Source: Bin18 sp965200355
Lineage (GTDB): Bacteria; Desulfobacterota; Binatia; Bin18
DNA: 64,000 nucleotides
Direction of reading: 5' to 3'
NCBI GenBank assembly: GCA_965200355.1
Contig: OZ241351.1
Location: 372,001 to 436,000, forward strand
Notes under the pieces: generated by a model
The model's input: only the letters and a program-made list of their open reading frames with translations
Databases searched by the model: none
What the model was told of the DNA's origin: nothing
Part shown: piece by piece, positions 17,836 through 25,241 of the stretch
Numbering within the stretch: position 1 is the stretch's first letter
Layout: every line of letters starts with the position of its first letter
Made by a program: the position numbers and the translations under genes

Positions 17836-19119
17836 TCAGCGACGGATAAATCCTGATTCTGCAATCGGCAGGCCAAGCAGCGCGCGCCGCACCCAGTCGA
17901 GGCATAACTGAGAGAGCAAGGTTTTGATCCACTCCCGGTTGCCCCAGAGTTTATACTGCCGGGATACCAGCCTGCCGTCTAGTGCAAGGGCCAGGCAGGC
18001 GGTTCCAATCGGCTTGGCCGGCGTGCCGCCGTCCGGTCCGGCAATCCCTGTGACCGCGACCCCAATATCGGTGCCCAGGCAGGTCCGCACGCCGCTGGCC
18101 ATTTCCCTGACCGTCTCCTCGCTGACCGCCCCGTGCTGACGCAGGGTGTCCGGGTTGACATTGAGCAGCTGGGTTTTTACTGGGTCCGCATAGGCAATAA
18201 TGCTGCCCCGAAAATAGTCCGAGCTGCCCGGCATATTCGTCAGACGGTGGCTGACCAGACCCCCGGAGCAAGCCTCAGCAAAACCCACCGTTTTGCCCTG
18301 CTCTTTGAGCAGCTGGCCCACCACCTCTTCCATGCTGACATCCCCCTCACCGTAGATATACGCCCCGATTTTCTCACGCAGCCGGCGCGCCAGCCCGGCG
18401 ACCCGCTGCTCCACCTCGCCGGCTTTCCCCCGGACCGTTACGCGCAGAGAAATCTGGGGAAAGTTGGCTCGAAAGGCCAGCTTGCCCTCGTCTTCGGCAA
18501 TCACGCCAGAGACTAGTTCGTCCAGTCCTGACTCACTCATGCCGAAGGTCTGAAACGTCCGCGTCAGGAAGACATCCCCCCCACCCCGCATCTCACCAAT
18601 CCAGGGCATAACGCTTTCTGCCAGCATGGGTTTCATCTCGCGCGGGACACCCGGCAGGACGATCAAATGCTTCCGCCCGTGCGCGGTATCCAGCGCTAAG
18701 CGGTAGCCCGGCGCCGTCCCGAGATGATTGGGAATTATAGTCGTTCCGGCGGGGAAGTGCGCCTGCTTGAGATTATTCTCCGGCATGGTGCGGTTCAGCG
18801 AGGCAAAAATACGCCGGATATTGTCCGCAACGTCTTCAGAGAAGGTCAGCTCGACGCCAGCAACCTTGGCGACCAGTTCGGTCGTGAGGTCATCCGCTGT
18901 GGGCCCAATGCCCCCGGTAGAAATAATCACGTCGGCGTGCATCATGGCCTGCTCCCAGGCCCACACAATCCGTTCCGCAACATCGCCGACTGTGACGATT
19001 GAGGCCACGTCCAACCCGGATTCAATCAGCTTATCCGCAATATAGTTGGAGTTGGTATCAACGACTTTGCCGGTCGTAATCTCATCTCCCGTACTCAGAA
19101 TAGCGGCCCGTTCAATCAT
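17836..19119 (-). CDS. cinA: CinA-family protein (ADP-ribose pyrophosphatase / nicotinamide-nucleotide amidohydrolase)
   Basis: The two-domain layout is complete. The N-terminal MoaB/COG1058 domain starts MIERAAILSTGDEITTGKVV and has STGGIGPTADDLT. The C-terminal PncC-like amidohydrolase domain has EACSGGLVSHRLT, YFRGSIIAYADPVK and VTGIAGPDGGTPAKPIGT. The amidase domain recycles pyridine nucleotides (NMN to NaMN). The ATG at 19119 follows a GGTGAGGGG ribosome-binding site; the frame extends upstream to 19176 but that part is not family-like. It is the first gene of the cinA-thpR-recA-recX-alaS run. Confidence 0.93.
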   Translation of the reverse strand: MIERAAILSTGDEITTGKVVDTNSNYIADKLIESGLDVASIVTVGDVAERIVWAWEQAMMHADVIISTGGIGPTADDLTTELVAKVAGVELTFSEDVADNIRRIFASLNRTMPENNLKQAHFPAGTTIIPNHLGTAPGYRLALDTAHGRKHLIVLPGVPREMKPMLAESVMPWIGEMRGGGDVFLTRTFQTFGMSESGLDELVSGVIAEDEGKLAFRANFPQISLRVTVRGKAGEVEQRVAGLARRLREKIGAYIYGEGDVSMEEVVGQLLKEQGKTVGFAEACSGGLVSHRLTNMPGSSDYFRGSIIAYADPVKTQLLNVNPDTLRQHGAVSEETVREMASGVRTCLGTDIGVAVTGIAGPDGGTPAKPIGTACLALALDGRLVSRQYKLWGNREWIKTLLSQLCLDWVRRALLGLPIAESGFIRR

Positions 19120-19589
19120 AAGCGTCCCCTCACCAGCAGATGGATTCCTAACTAGCGGCCTCGGCAAGCGATACACACAGCCGCCAGCGCGGGACTGAGC
19201 GTATCAAACAGGGCGGGGAGAAAAAAGGCACGGAGGGAATGTCTCGCTTTGGATTTCTTTTCTTGACCTGTCTTGACCCTCTGTGCCTGTGGCATTATAG
19301 GAGGGGCATGGCTATCCGCACGGTGCCAACTGGTCAATCTCAGCAGGATCATGACAGGGCGAGGAACAAGGGCGTCGTTATGGCACTCGTGGCGAAACGT
19401 TGCCGTCCACAGGCTGTGGCAAGCCTCTCTCGCCCACGTTCTACGCTAGATACTATAGTAAAAACCTTTCAGATCACTCCCCGGATTGAGTACGTTAGGA
19501 AAACGGGACCGCAGAACTCCGCCAAAAGCTCCGTGTCCGCGTCCGAAAGCTACGCCAGTTAGCGAACAGGAGCGTCCCCGTCGTGTCAC
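19120..19589. other. Intergenic region upstream of cinA and of the phage-like scar
   Basis: About 470 bp with no gene I can support. The first 120 bp should hold the promoter of the cinA-recA run (minus strand), though no clear -35/-10 pair stands out. On the plus strand, two TTGACC hexamers around 19263-19278 lie 17 bases before TATAGG near 19296, a passable sigma-70 promoter facing the phage-like genes. A 107-codon plus-strand frame here (19239-19562) shows no recognisable protein pattern. By eye the stretch is AT-richer than its surroundings from 19440 on. Confidence 0.5.
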
Positions 19590-19856
19590 ATGGCTGACGA
19601 AAAGCCTCCTATGGAGGCACAGCCGGTCGCCGGTGAGCTAGAGCCTGCCCCTGCCCCGGATGACGAAGCATACGCTGAGACCTGGAGCAGCCCCTTACCA
19701 ATCCCAGAGCACGTCGCTCAGTACGAGGCAGTTCTTCCTGGATCATTCGAGCGGATGTTAAGTCTCTGGGAACGCCAAACCGCCCATGATCAGAGCCTCG
19801 AACAACAAGACTTGGAACACGAACATGAGATGGAGACCCGCACAGTGGAACTATAG
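19590..19856 (+). pseudogene. Truncated DUF2335 protein (phage/prophage type)
   Basis: The 88-residue translation has the DUF2335 core: a proline-rich acidic start, then PIPEHVAQYEAVLPGSFERMLSL and a charged helix with EHEHEME. Full-length members carry two membrane helices after this helix; here a stop codon arrives first and the membrane part is missing. DUF2335 genes are frequent in prophages and mobile regions. The gene is on the plus strand in a minus-strand neighbourhood and has no good ribosome-binding site, so it is probably a remnant. Confidence 0.6.
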
Positions 19857-19858
19857 CG

Positions 19859-20386
19859 GCTACGGTCCCGCCGGGAGCGATCCGAGCCATGATCGAAACG
19901 GCAGCCCGCAAGATCAAGCAAGGTCCACAAGTCCGAGAGGGAATGATAGTTGAGGACGTACTGAGCTTCGACTATGACCGAAAGAAATACGGCTCTACAG
20001 TAGAAGAACTCTGCAAAAATGCGCAGTTTACCACTGCTGTCGTTGTCCAGCGGAACAGAATCCTACGCACGCGAGCAAAGTTTGACGAATGGGCATGGAC
20101 CTTTGTTCTGGATACCGATGAAGAGCTTGTAGATAAGACACAACTGGAGATGTGGCTTGATATTGGGGGCCGCCGTATTGGTCTAGGGGATTGGAGGCCT
20201 GAGAAATCCGGCGACTATGGACGGTTTGATGTCGAGTATGTTAAATCACTTGACTATTCTGGGCGAGGCGCGGCCAGGCCTGGTATGGCCGGGCAAGGCC
20301 AGGCTGGGCTTGGCAGGGCATGGTTACCGGAGTGCCGGTTGAGTGATGCTGCGCTAGCCCAACCGGCGTCTCCTGCTGTTTGGTGA
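19859..20386 (+). pseudogene. Phage-like hypothetical protein, N-terminus missing, with pentamer-repeat tail
   Basis: The first ATG is at 19889, but the protein-like reading already begins at about 19859 (TVPPGAIRAMIETAARKIKQ), with no start codon, so the N-terminus seems deleted at the junction with the DUF2335 fragment. The middle part has VVQRNRILRTRAKFDEWAW and ends GLGDWRPEKSGDYGRFDVEY, a pattern I associate with conserved hypothetical proteins of phages and prophages. After residue 125 the frame runs through a five-base DNA repeat, giving an Arg/Gly/Ala/Gln/Trp-rich tail, and stops inside a hairpin. Function unknown. Confidence 0.5.
20261..20325 (+). repeat. Thirteen consecutive NGGYN pentamers
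   Basis: Bases 20261-20325 divide exactly into 13 five-base units, each N-G-G-C-N (11 units) or N-G-G-T-N (2 units), with no insertion or deletion. The flanking bases vary freely while GGC is fixed, which is not what random GC-rich DNA or simple slippage gives. The period of five is out of step with codons. The run lies at the 3' end of the phage-like gene. Confidence 0.9.
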
Positions 20387-20397
20387 GCGGCAGGAGA
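20326..20397 (+). other. Cluster of potential RNA hairpins after the pentamer repeat
   Basis: Directly after the pentamers there are three inverted repeats: ACCGG/CCGGT at 20326-20339 (four-base loop); CCGGTTG/CAACCGG at 20335-20341 and 20360-20366, which competes with the first; and TCTCCTGC/GCAGGAGA at 20369-20376 and 20390-20397. The last contains the stop codon of the phage-like frame and lacks a T-run, so it is a poor intrinsic terminator but plausible RNA structure. Confidence 0.55.
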
Positions 20398-20408
20398 GAA
20401 GACAGCAC

Positions 20409-21656
20409 TCAAGCCCCTAACTGTTTCTCCAATTCAGGCCGGAAATCCGGGTGGGCAATCTGGATGAGGGCTTCGGCCCGCCCGTGGAGGTCCTTGCCCT
20501 TCATGCGAGCAATGCCGTATTCGGTCACGATATAGTCGGTACAAAAGCGAGGCGTGGTGACAACCGCGCCGCTGGCCAGGCTGGCCACGATCTTGGAGCG
20601 CTTGCCGTCTTCGGTCGTTGACGGCAGGGCAATGATGGATACACCGTCCTCGGCCAGCGCCGCGGCTTCCACATAGTCGAGGCTGCCGCCGACGCCGCTG
20701 ATCTGTACCGGCCCAATGGTCTCGCCATTGCTCTGGCCGTGCAAGTCAATCTCCACCGCAGAATTGATGGAGACGAAACGGGGCAGCTTGGCCAACTCCA
20801 GGATATTATGCGTGACATCGACGGTCGCCATTTCTATGAGCGGGTGACGCCCACAAAAATCAAAGAATTCCTGGTCACCGGCCAGCTCGCCGGTGAGAAT
20901 CTTGGGGGTATGTTTGACGTGCTCAAGAAACGGGACCAGCCCCTGAGACAACATGCCTGAGTAGAGATTCACCCCACGTTTTTCGGCTAAACGGCCCAGA
21001 ACCGCATCCGGGACGGAACCGATACCAAGCTGTACCCAGGCCAGGTCAGGAACCAGGTCAAGCACGTAGTCAACAATTTTGGCGTCACGCTCGCTTTGGT
21101 GCGGGGTACGATAGGTCCCCAGCGGTGCGGAAGACTCCAGGGCAAAATCGATTTTCTCAACCGGCACCCGGCTCTGGCCATGCGTGACCGGCATATGCGT
21201 ATTGATCTCAGCAATCACGATTTTCGCGCTCTCGATAAAGTCTTGATAGATGCTGACCGAAATCCCCAAACTGACCGTTCCGTCCTGGTCGGGCGGCGAG
21301 ACTTGGGCCACGACCACATCCGGCTGGATGATCCCGTTCTTGTTGATAATACGGGTGATCTCGCTGAACCGCATGGGGGCAAAGCCGACCTTACGGGGGT
21401 CGTTTTCTTTGAACAAACGACGAAGCTGGGGCGCAGCCTGCCAGGTCACATAGCGAAAATTCGTCCCTAATCCCTTGTCCAGAAAAGGGTATGGCCCAAA
21501 CGCCAGCCCGGAATACACGGTCAGGTTGCTGAAGCGCTCAACCTCGTGCTGGAAAGCCGTATAGAAGGTTGTCGGTTCGACACAACTATGGGGGAAGATG
21601 GCGATACTGCCATCGGGGATGGCCCGGACCGCTTCGTTCGGCGTCACAATCTGCAT
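20409..21656 (-). CDS. Acetyl-CoA hydrolase/transferase family protein (4-hydroxybutyrate CoA-transferase-like)
   Basis: A 415-residue family I CoA-transferase. The translation has VTWQAAPQLRRL, SPPDQDGTVSLGISV, the glycine-rich LGIGSVPDAVL and INSAVEIDLHGQSNGE, whose Glu fits the catalytic residue that forms the acyl-glutamyl thioester, then ISGVGGSLDYVEAAALA and TEYGIARMKGKDLHGRAEALI. It would move CoA between acetyl-CoA and a carboxylic acid; the acid is not evident. A second family member lies at 40869-42188. The next gene downstream in the scaffold sense is an alcohol dehydrogenase (21672) on the same strand, 15 bp away, so they are probably an operon. Confidence 0.9.
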   Translation of the reverse strand: MQIVTPNEAVRAIPDGSIAIFPHSCVEPTTFYTAFQHEVERFSNLTVYSGLAFGPYPFLDKGLGTNFRYVTWQAAPQLRRLFKENDPRKVGFAPMRFSEITRIINKNGIIQPDVVVAQVSPPDQDGTVSLGISVSIYQDFIESAKIVIAEINTHMPVTHGQSRVPVEKIDFALESSAPLGTYRTPHQSERDAKIVDYVLDLVPDLAWVQLGIGSVPDAVLGRLAEKRGVNLYSGMLSQGLVPFLEHVKHTPKILTGELAGDQEFFDFCGRHPLIEMATVDVTHNILELAKLPRFVSINSAVEIDLHGQSNGETIGPVQISGVGGSLDYVEAAALAEDGVSIIALPSTTEDGKRSKIVASLASGAVVTTPRFCTDYIVTEYGIARMKGKDLHGRAEALIQIAHPDFRPELEKQLGA

Positions 21657-21671
21657 GGCAGCCTCTCGTCC

Positions 21672-22697
21672 TCAGGGGACGACTTCGTATTTGATCCCCT
21701 CGCCCCGCCGCATACGGTCAAACGCCTGGCAGAGGTGAGCAAGGGGGTAGCGACCACTGATTAGGTCCTTGGTTGGAATCTGTCCAGCTATGAGCAATTC
21801 AGACGCTTGCCGCACCGCTGCCGGGTTAAAGTGAAAGGGGCTCGACAGGCGAATCTGATCGTAGTGCAGGCGGGTCGTGTCCAGCGCGACCTTGGTGCCC
21901 GGCGGACAGCCGCCAAAGAGAATGACCTGACCGCCGGGACGGGCGAAGAATAAGGATTCTTCCCACACGCTGGGTTGGGCCGTACACTCGATAACCAAGT
22001 CGGCCCCGCGCCCGCCGGTGGCCTCCATCACTGCTTCCCGGGCCTGCTCAGCCGGACGGGCAATCACGTGGTCTGCGCCCAGCTCGGCCGCCACTCTGGC
22101 CCGGTCTGGATTCCGAGCGACCATATAGACGCGCTCCAGACCCAGTATTTTTAAGAGGATGAGGTACAACAGCCCAAAGCCGCCCGCGCCAATAATCACC
22201 GCCGTATCGTCGGGCGTGAGCGTCACCTGCTGTAGTCCAAAGACCACACACGACACCGGCTCCAACAGCGCGGCCTCGAAAAAGGGCAGGCTTTTGGGCT
22301 TCTGAAACATATTGGATTTCACAATCCGACCGGGCAGGCTGACGTATTCCGCGTAGCCACCAAAGGCCATAGTCGCCATCAGCGACGTACACAGGTTTTC
22401 CTGGTCACGCTGGCAGTAAAAGCACCGGCCGCACGGACCGGTTGGCGCGAGCATCACCTCGTCGCCCTCACGGAAGCTCGTCACCTGCGGCCCGCAGGCG
22501 GCAATCGTTCCAGAGTATTCGTGGCCAAAACGGACCGGGGGGGGCATTTTGGGATGGCCACGCAGAAAAGCCTTGAGGTCTGTTCCGCAGGTCAGGGCGG
22601 ACTCAACCTTCAGAACGATATCTTCAGGGCCCGGTTCCGGCACAGGTAATTCCTGGCAAGCAATTTGCCTTGGACCAAGCAGTAGGACCGCCTGCAT
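21672..22697 (-). CDS. Zinc-binding medium-chain alcohol dehydrogenase
   Basis: The 341-residue translation has the catalytic-zinc Cys in ALTCGTDLKAF, the GHEYSGTIAACG motif, the four-cysteine structural zinc loop (CGRCFYCQRDQENLC), and a Rossmann GAGGFGLLYLILL dinucleotide-binding loop. It resembles threonine/sorbitol dehydrogenases that oxidise secondary alcohols with NAD(P). The ATG at 22697 follows a strong GAGGAGAAGGAAG region; the open frame upstream of it is not dehydrogenase-like. Pairing with the CoA-transferase downstream suggests oxidation and activation of a hydroxylated substrate, which is inference. Confidence 0.9.
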   Translation of the reverse strand: MQAVLLLGPRQIACQELPVPEPGPEDIVLKVESALTCGTDLKAFLRGHPKMPPPVRFGHEYSGTIAACGPQVTSFREGDEVMLAPTGPCGRCFYCQRDQENLCTSLMATMAFGGYAEYVSLPGRIVKSNMFQKPKSLPFFEAALLEPVSCVVFGLQQVTLTPDDTAVIIGAGGFGLLYLILLKILGLERVYMVARNPDRARVAAELGADHVIARPAEQAREAVMEATGGRGADLVIECTAQPSVWEESLFFARPGGQVILFGGCPPGTKVALDTTRLHYDQIRLSSPFHFNPAAVRQASELLIAGQIPTKDLISGRYPLAHLCQAFDRMRRGEGIKYEVVP

Positions 22698-22792
22698 AGT
22701 CGTCACTTCCTTCTCCTCACCGCAAGAAGGAAACAGGACCGGCTTGTGGGCATGATGGGAGGCATGTTTCCTCTTTTCACCAGAGCGATTTT

Positions 22793-23374
22793 TCACCAGA
22801 GTAAGGGACGGACATGAAAATGATAATGATCTGGAATCTGCCGCATATTGTGGTCGAACATCCACTTGGGGAATTTTCCACTATACTTGTGTTCGGCCAC
22901 GAGGTTGAGGGCATTTTCCATAAACGCCACTTCTTCTGGACGGACATCAACACGGTGCTCGCCAAGGACGGCAATCGGCACCTCACAGGAATCGCAGTCG
23001 AGAATGGTAAAACGGAAGGGCGAGTAAAACTCGGCATACCATTGGGTATAATGGGCCATCTCGCACAGGTCGCATATCCGACCGGTGGGCATGGTGCCGA
23101 CTGGAGGGGGGGGAGCGTCGGGGGACTGGGGTTGGACCGGACCGCTCTGGTGCTGTTCCGTCATAAAATTCAGGACCTTCTCCATATAAGTTAGGTCTTC
23201 CGCACGAATATCATCAAGTCGGGTTTCCACCGTCACCGTCGGCGGGGCGCCGGCTTCTCGACCGACAAGGGTAAAAGCGAGTGGGTGGTGAAAGAGCACG
23301 AGCGGGGATGTTTCCCCCTGAGGGACGCCTTGTGAGAGCCACACTGGATAGTCCACGCGTTCGCCTTTCTCCAT
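22793..23374 (-). CDS. HIT-like protein with an internal duplication
   Basis: A 193-residue protein. The C-terminal half has two Cys pairs (CDLC at 101-104, CDSC from 127) and ends with HYHFHVR (183-189), matching the His-x-His-x-His pattern of the histidine-triad superfamily. The N-terminal half has no triad but repeats the same secondary element: VETRLDDIRAEDLTYMEK (about 50-66) parallels GEHRVDVRPEEVAFMEN (about 138-153). A proline-rich linker (residues 78-92) joins them. Activity is unknown; a nucleotide-binding hydrolase is possible for the C-terminal half only. Confidence 0.5.
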   Translation of the reverse strand: MEKGERVDYPVWLSQGVPQGETSPLVLFHHPLAFTLVGREAGAPPTVTVETRLDDIRAEDLTYMEKVLNFMTEQHQSGPVQPQSPDAPPPPVGTMPTGRICDLCEMAHYTQWYAEFYSPFRFTILDCDSCEVPIAVLGEHRVDVRPEEVAFMENALNLVAEHKYSGKFPKWMFDHNMRQIPDHYHFHVRPLLW

Positions 23375-23577
23375 GCTGGGATTCGCTCGTTCCGACGGCG
23401 CTCTCCCGCATTGCAGGCGTATCAGCCTGATGGGCCATATTACGGGGCGGGCAACCGAAGATCAAGCTGACCGAGCGGTCAGCCCGACTGTTTCCCAGCG
23501 TGTAGGAGGGCGGGCGATGTCAGCGAGATACTTCCTCTCAGCCGCTGTGGAGCACCCTCCGGCGCTCCTTCTCTCAG

Positions 23578-24489
23578 TTACTGGTGCAGAGCCAAGACCG
23601 GGCAGCCGGCTTCACGCATCATTTTTTCGGTCAGACTGCCCAGCAAAAGGTGAAACAGGCCGGTAAACCCATGGGTCGCCATCACCAATAAGTCTGCCCC
23701 CACTTCTTTTTCCATTTCAAGAAAAGTCCGGGCCGGGTCGCTACTCACATGCACCACCGGTTCGTAGCGGACGCCCTCAAGATAGGTCTGCGAGACTTCC
23801 GCTAGGCGCTCTTTGGCCACTTTTTCCGCCCAGACAAGATTCGTGCCTTCCCCCTCCCGGAGCCGATACACGTCCCGCTGGAGGTAAATGTCTTCGGTGG
23901 GCACCACATGGAGAGGATAGACGGTTCCGCCATGCTGTTCGGCAATCTGCCTGGCATACATGAGGGCCGTCGATGAGCGGTCGGCAATGTCCACCGGAAC
24001 CAGGATATGCTGGAAGGCCGAGGGAGTGGCCGCTGTGTCTCCTTGCCGCACCGTCAACACCGGACAGGCCGACTCCCGGACCACCTTTTCGGCAACACTG
24101 CCCAGAATGAGATGGGCCAGTCCGGTGCGACCGTGCGAGGACATGACAACGAGGTCAGCACGTATTTCTTTCTGGGCTTCCAGAATACCGGCAGCCGGAT
24201 TGCTGTTGAATTGGGTCAGAATGTCATAGCGGGTGTCGCTGAGATGTTCCTGAGCAACTGCCTCGAGCTGTGCGCGGGCCACGCGCTCTGCCGTACTGAT
24301 ATCTGCCCCCCCACTTTCGTCTGGCTTATAGACTTTGCGCAGCAGATGCAGCTCATCCGTGGGCACAACATGCAGGAGATAGAGGCTCCCTTCTCCGCTC
24401 TGGGCGAAGTGGCGCGCATACGCTAACGTCTGGGGCGATGTTTCTTCCAAATAGACAGGGCACAGAATTTTGCGAAATCCCTCAGCCAT
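23578..24489 (-). CDS. Universal stress protein with two UspA domains
   Basis: The 303-residue protein is a tandem of two UspA domains (about 1-147 and 150-303). Each ends with the ATP-loop pattern: SSHGRTGLAHLILGS and ATHGFTGLFHLLLGS; the first Gly of the usual G-x2-G-x9-G-S motif is Ser or Ala in both. Each domain begins with a FRKILCPV or QHILVPVD strand. Such proteins bind ATP or similar ligands during stress. It is followed 46 bp away by nothing but its stop region; the hibernation-factor gene precedes it on the same strand, a frequent stress pairing. Confidence 0.9.
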   Translation of the reverse strand: MAEGFRKILCPVYLEETSPQTLAYARHFAQSGEGSLYLLHVVPTDELHLLRKVYKPDESGGADISTAERVARAQLEAVAQEHLSDTRYDILTQFNSNPAAGILEAQKEIRADLVVMSSHGRTGLAHLILGSVAEKVVRESACPVLTVRQGDTAATPSAFQHILVPVDIADRSSTALMYARQIAEQHGGTVYPLHVVPTEDIYLQRDVYRLREGEGTNLVWAEKVAKERLAEVSQTYLEGVRYEPVVHVSSDPARTFLEMEKEVGADLLVMATHGFTGLFHLLLGSLTEKMMREAGCPVLALHQ

Positions 24490-24534
24490 AGCTTGTCCTT
24501 TCCTTCAGGAAACCGGAGCGGTCTGTCAGGCGGG

Positions 24535-24885
24535 CTAATGCCACGCCTCGGCCATTGCGGAATGCGCTTTCACATCGCCGCGCTGCTGGTGGGCATAGTC
24601 TCGCAACTGACGTTTGGCCGCATCGAAGGCCGCTCGAATAGCGATTTTTAAGTCTTGGTTTTCGTGGTGATTCACCACAAGCTCAGCACCCGGAACGCTC
24701 AGGTCAATCCGCACTTTATAGGATTGACTCTTCCAGTGAGGGTGCGTCTGGGATTCAATAACGACTTGGCAGCGCGTAATGCGGCTATAAAAGGTATCAA
24801 GCTTGCTGGCTTTCTCGTGAATGGTGGTCTCCAGAGACTTGGACAGATTCAGACCGCGAGAGACGATTTGCACTGGAAGCTGCAT
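24535..24885 (-). CDS. Ribosome hibernation promoting factor / RaiA family (short form)
   Basis: The translation starts MQLPVQIVSRGLNLSKSLETTIHEKASKL and continues CQVVIESQ and AFDAAKRQLRDYAHQQRG, the S30AE fold that binds the 30S decoding region in stationary phase. At about 116 residues it is the short form without the C-terminal dimerisation domain. I chose the ATG at 24885, which follows GAGAGGAG at eight bases, over a GTG at 24903. It lies 45 bp upstream of the universal stress gene, so both are probably induced together. Confidence 0.9.
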   Translation of the reverse strand: MQLPVQIVSRGLNLSKSLETTIHEKASKLDTFYSRITRCQVVIESQTHPHWKSQSYKVRIDLSVPGAELVVNHHENQDLKIAIRAAFDAAKRQLRDYAHQQRGDVKAHSAMAEAWH

Positions 24886-25241
24886 ACTCCTAACTCCTCT
24901 CACTCTTTGGATTCACACAAAAGGTCGCTCTCAGCGCAGGGCGGGTTGGGGGCGGACGCGGGCGGGCAGGAAAGGCGGCTGGCCGGAAGAGGATAGGGAA
25001 AATTTGTGCGGATGGAACAAGCCGAATCGTTCGGCTGAGAAGAACGGAGCCAAGATGTTGCTCCCGAGTTGGCATGGAGAGCAGTTATCCTCCTCTCTTC
25101 AGGACGATGTTGCCCACACCCCCTACGACTTTTTACCTAGCACCCTTGCGTAACAAGTCAAGGCTACAATTGAATTTTAGTTTTTCTAATAGAAGTAGAC
25201 AGCAACGGCAGGACGCTACACAAACATTCTTCACGGAAACC
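24886..25241. other. Intergenic region upstream of the hibernation factor
   Basis: About 355 bp without a supportable gene. It must carry the promoter for the hibernation factor/universal stress pair (minus strand) and the 3' end of the gamma-glutamyltransferase transcript does not reach it, since that gene ends at 25242. Bases 25140-25200 are locally AT-rich (AATTTTAGTTTTTCTAATAG), which could serve as an upstream promoter element or a weak terminator. Short plus-strand frames here show no protein pattern. Confidence 0.4.

Noticed and set aside
17836..17876. Upstream ATG start for thpR overlapping cinA
   Set aside because: The first 20 residues it would add are not family-like, while a TTG at 17816 with AGGG upstream gives the usual MIRAFIAV start; the TTG start was preferred.
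19239..19562. 107-codon plus-strand frame before the DUF2335 fragment
   Set aside because: No ribosome-binding site of note, no recognisable pattern and poor codon character; kept as intergenic.
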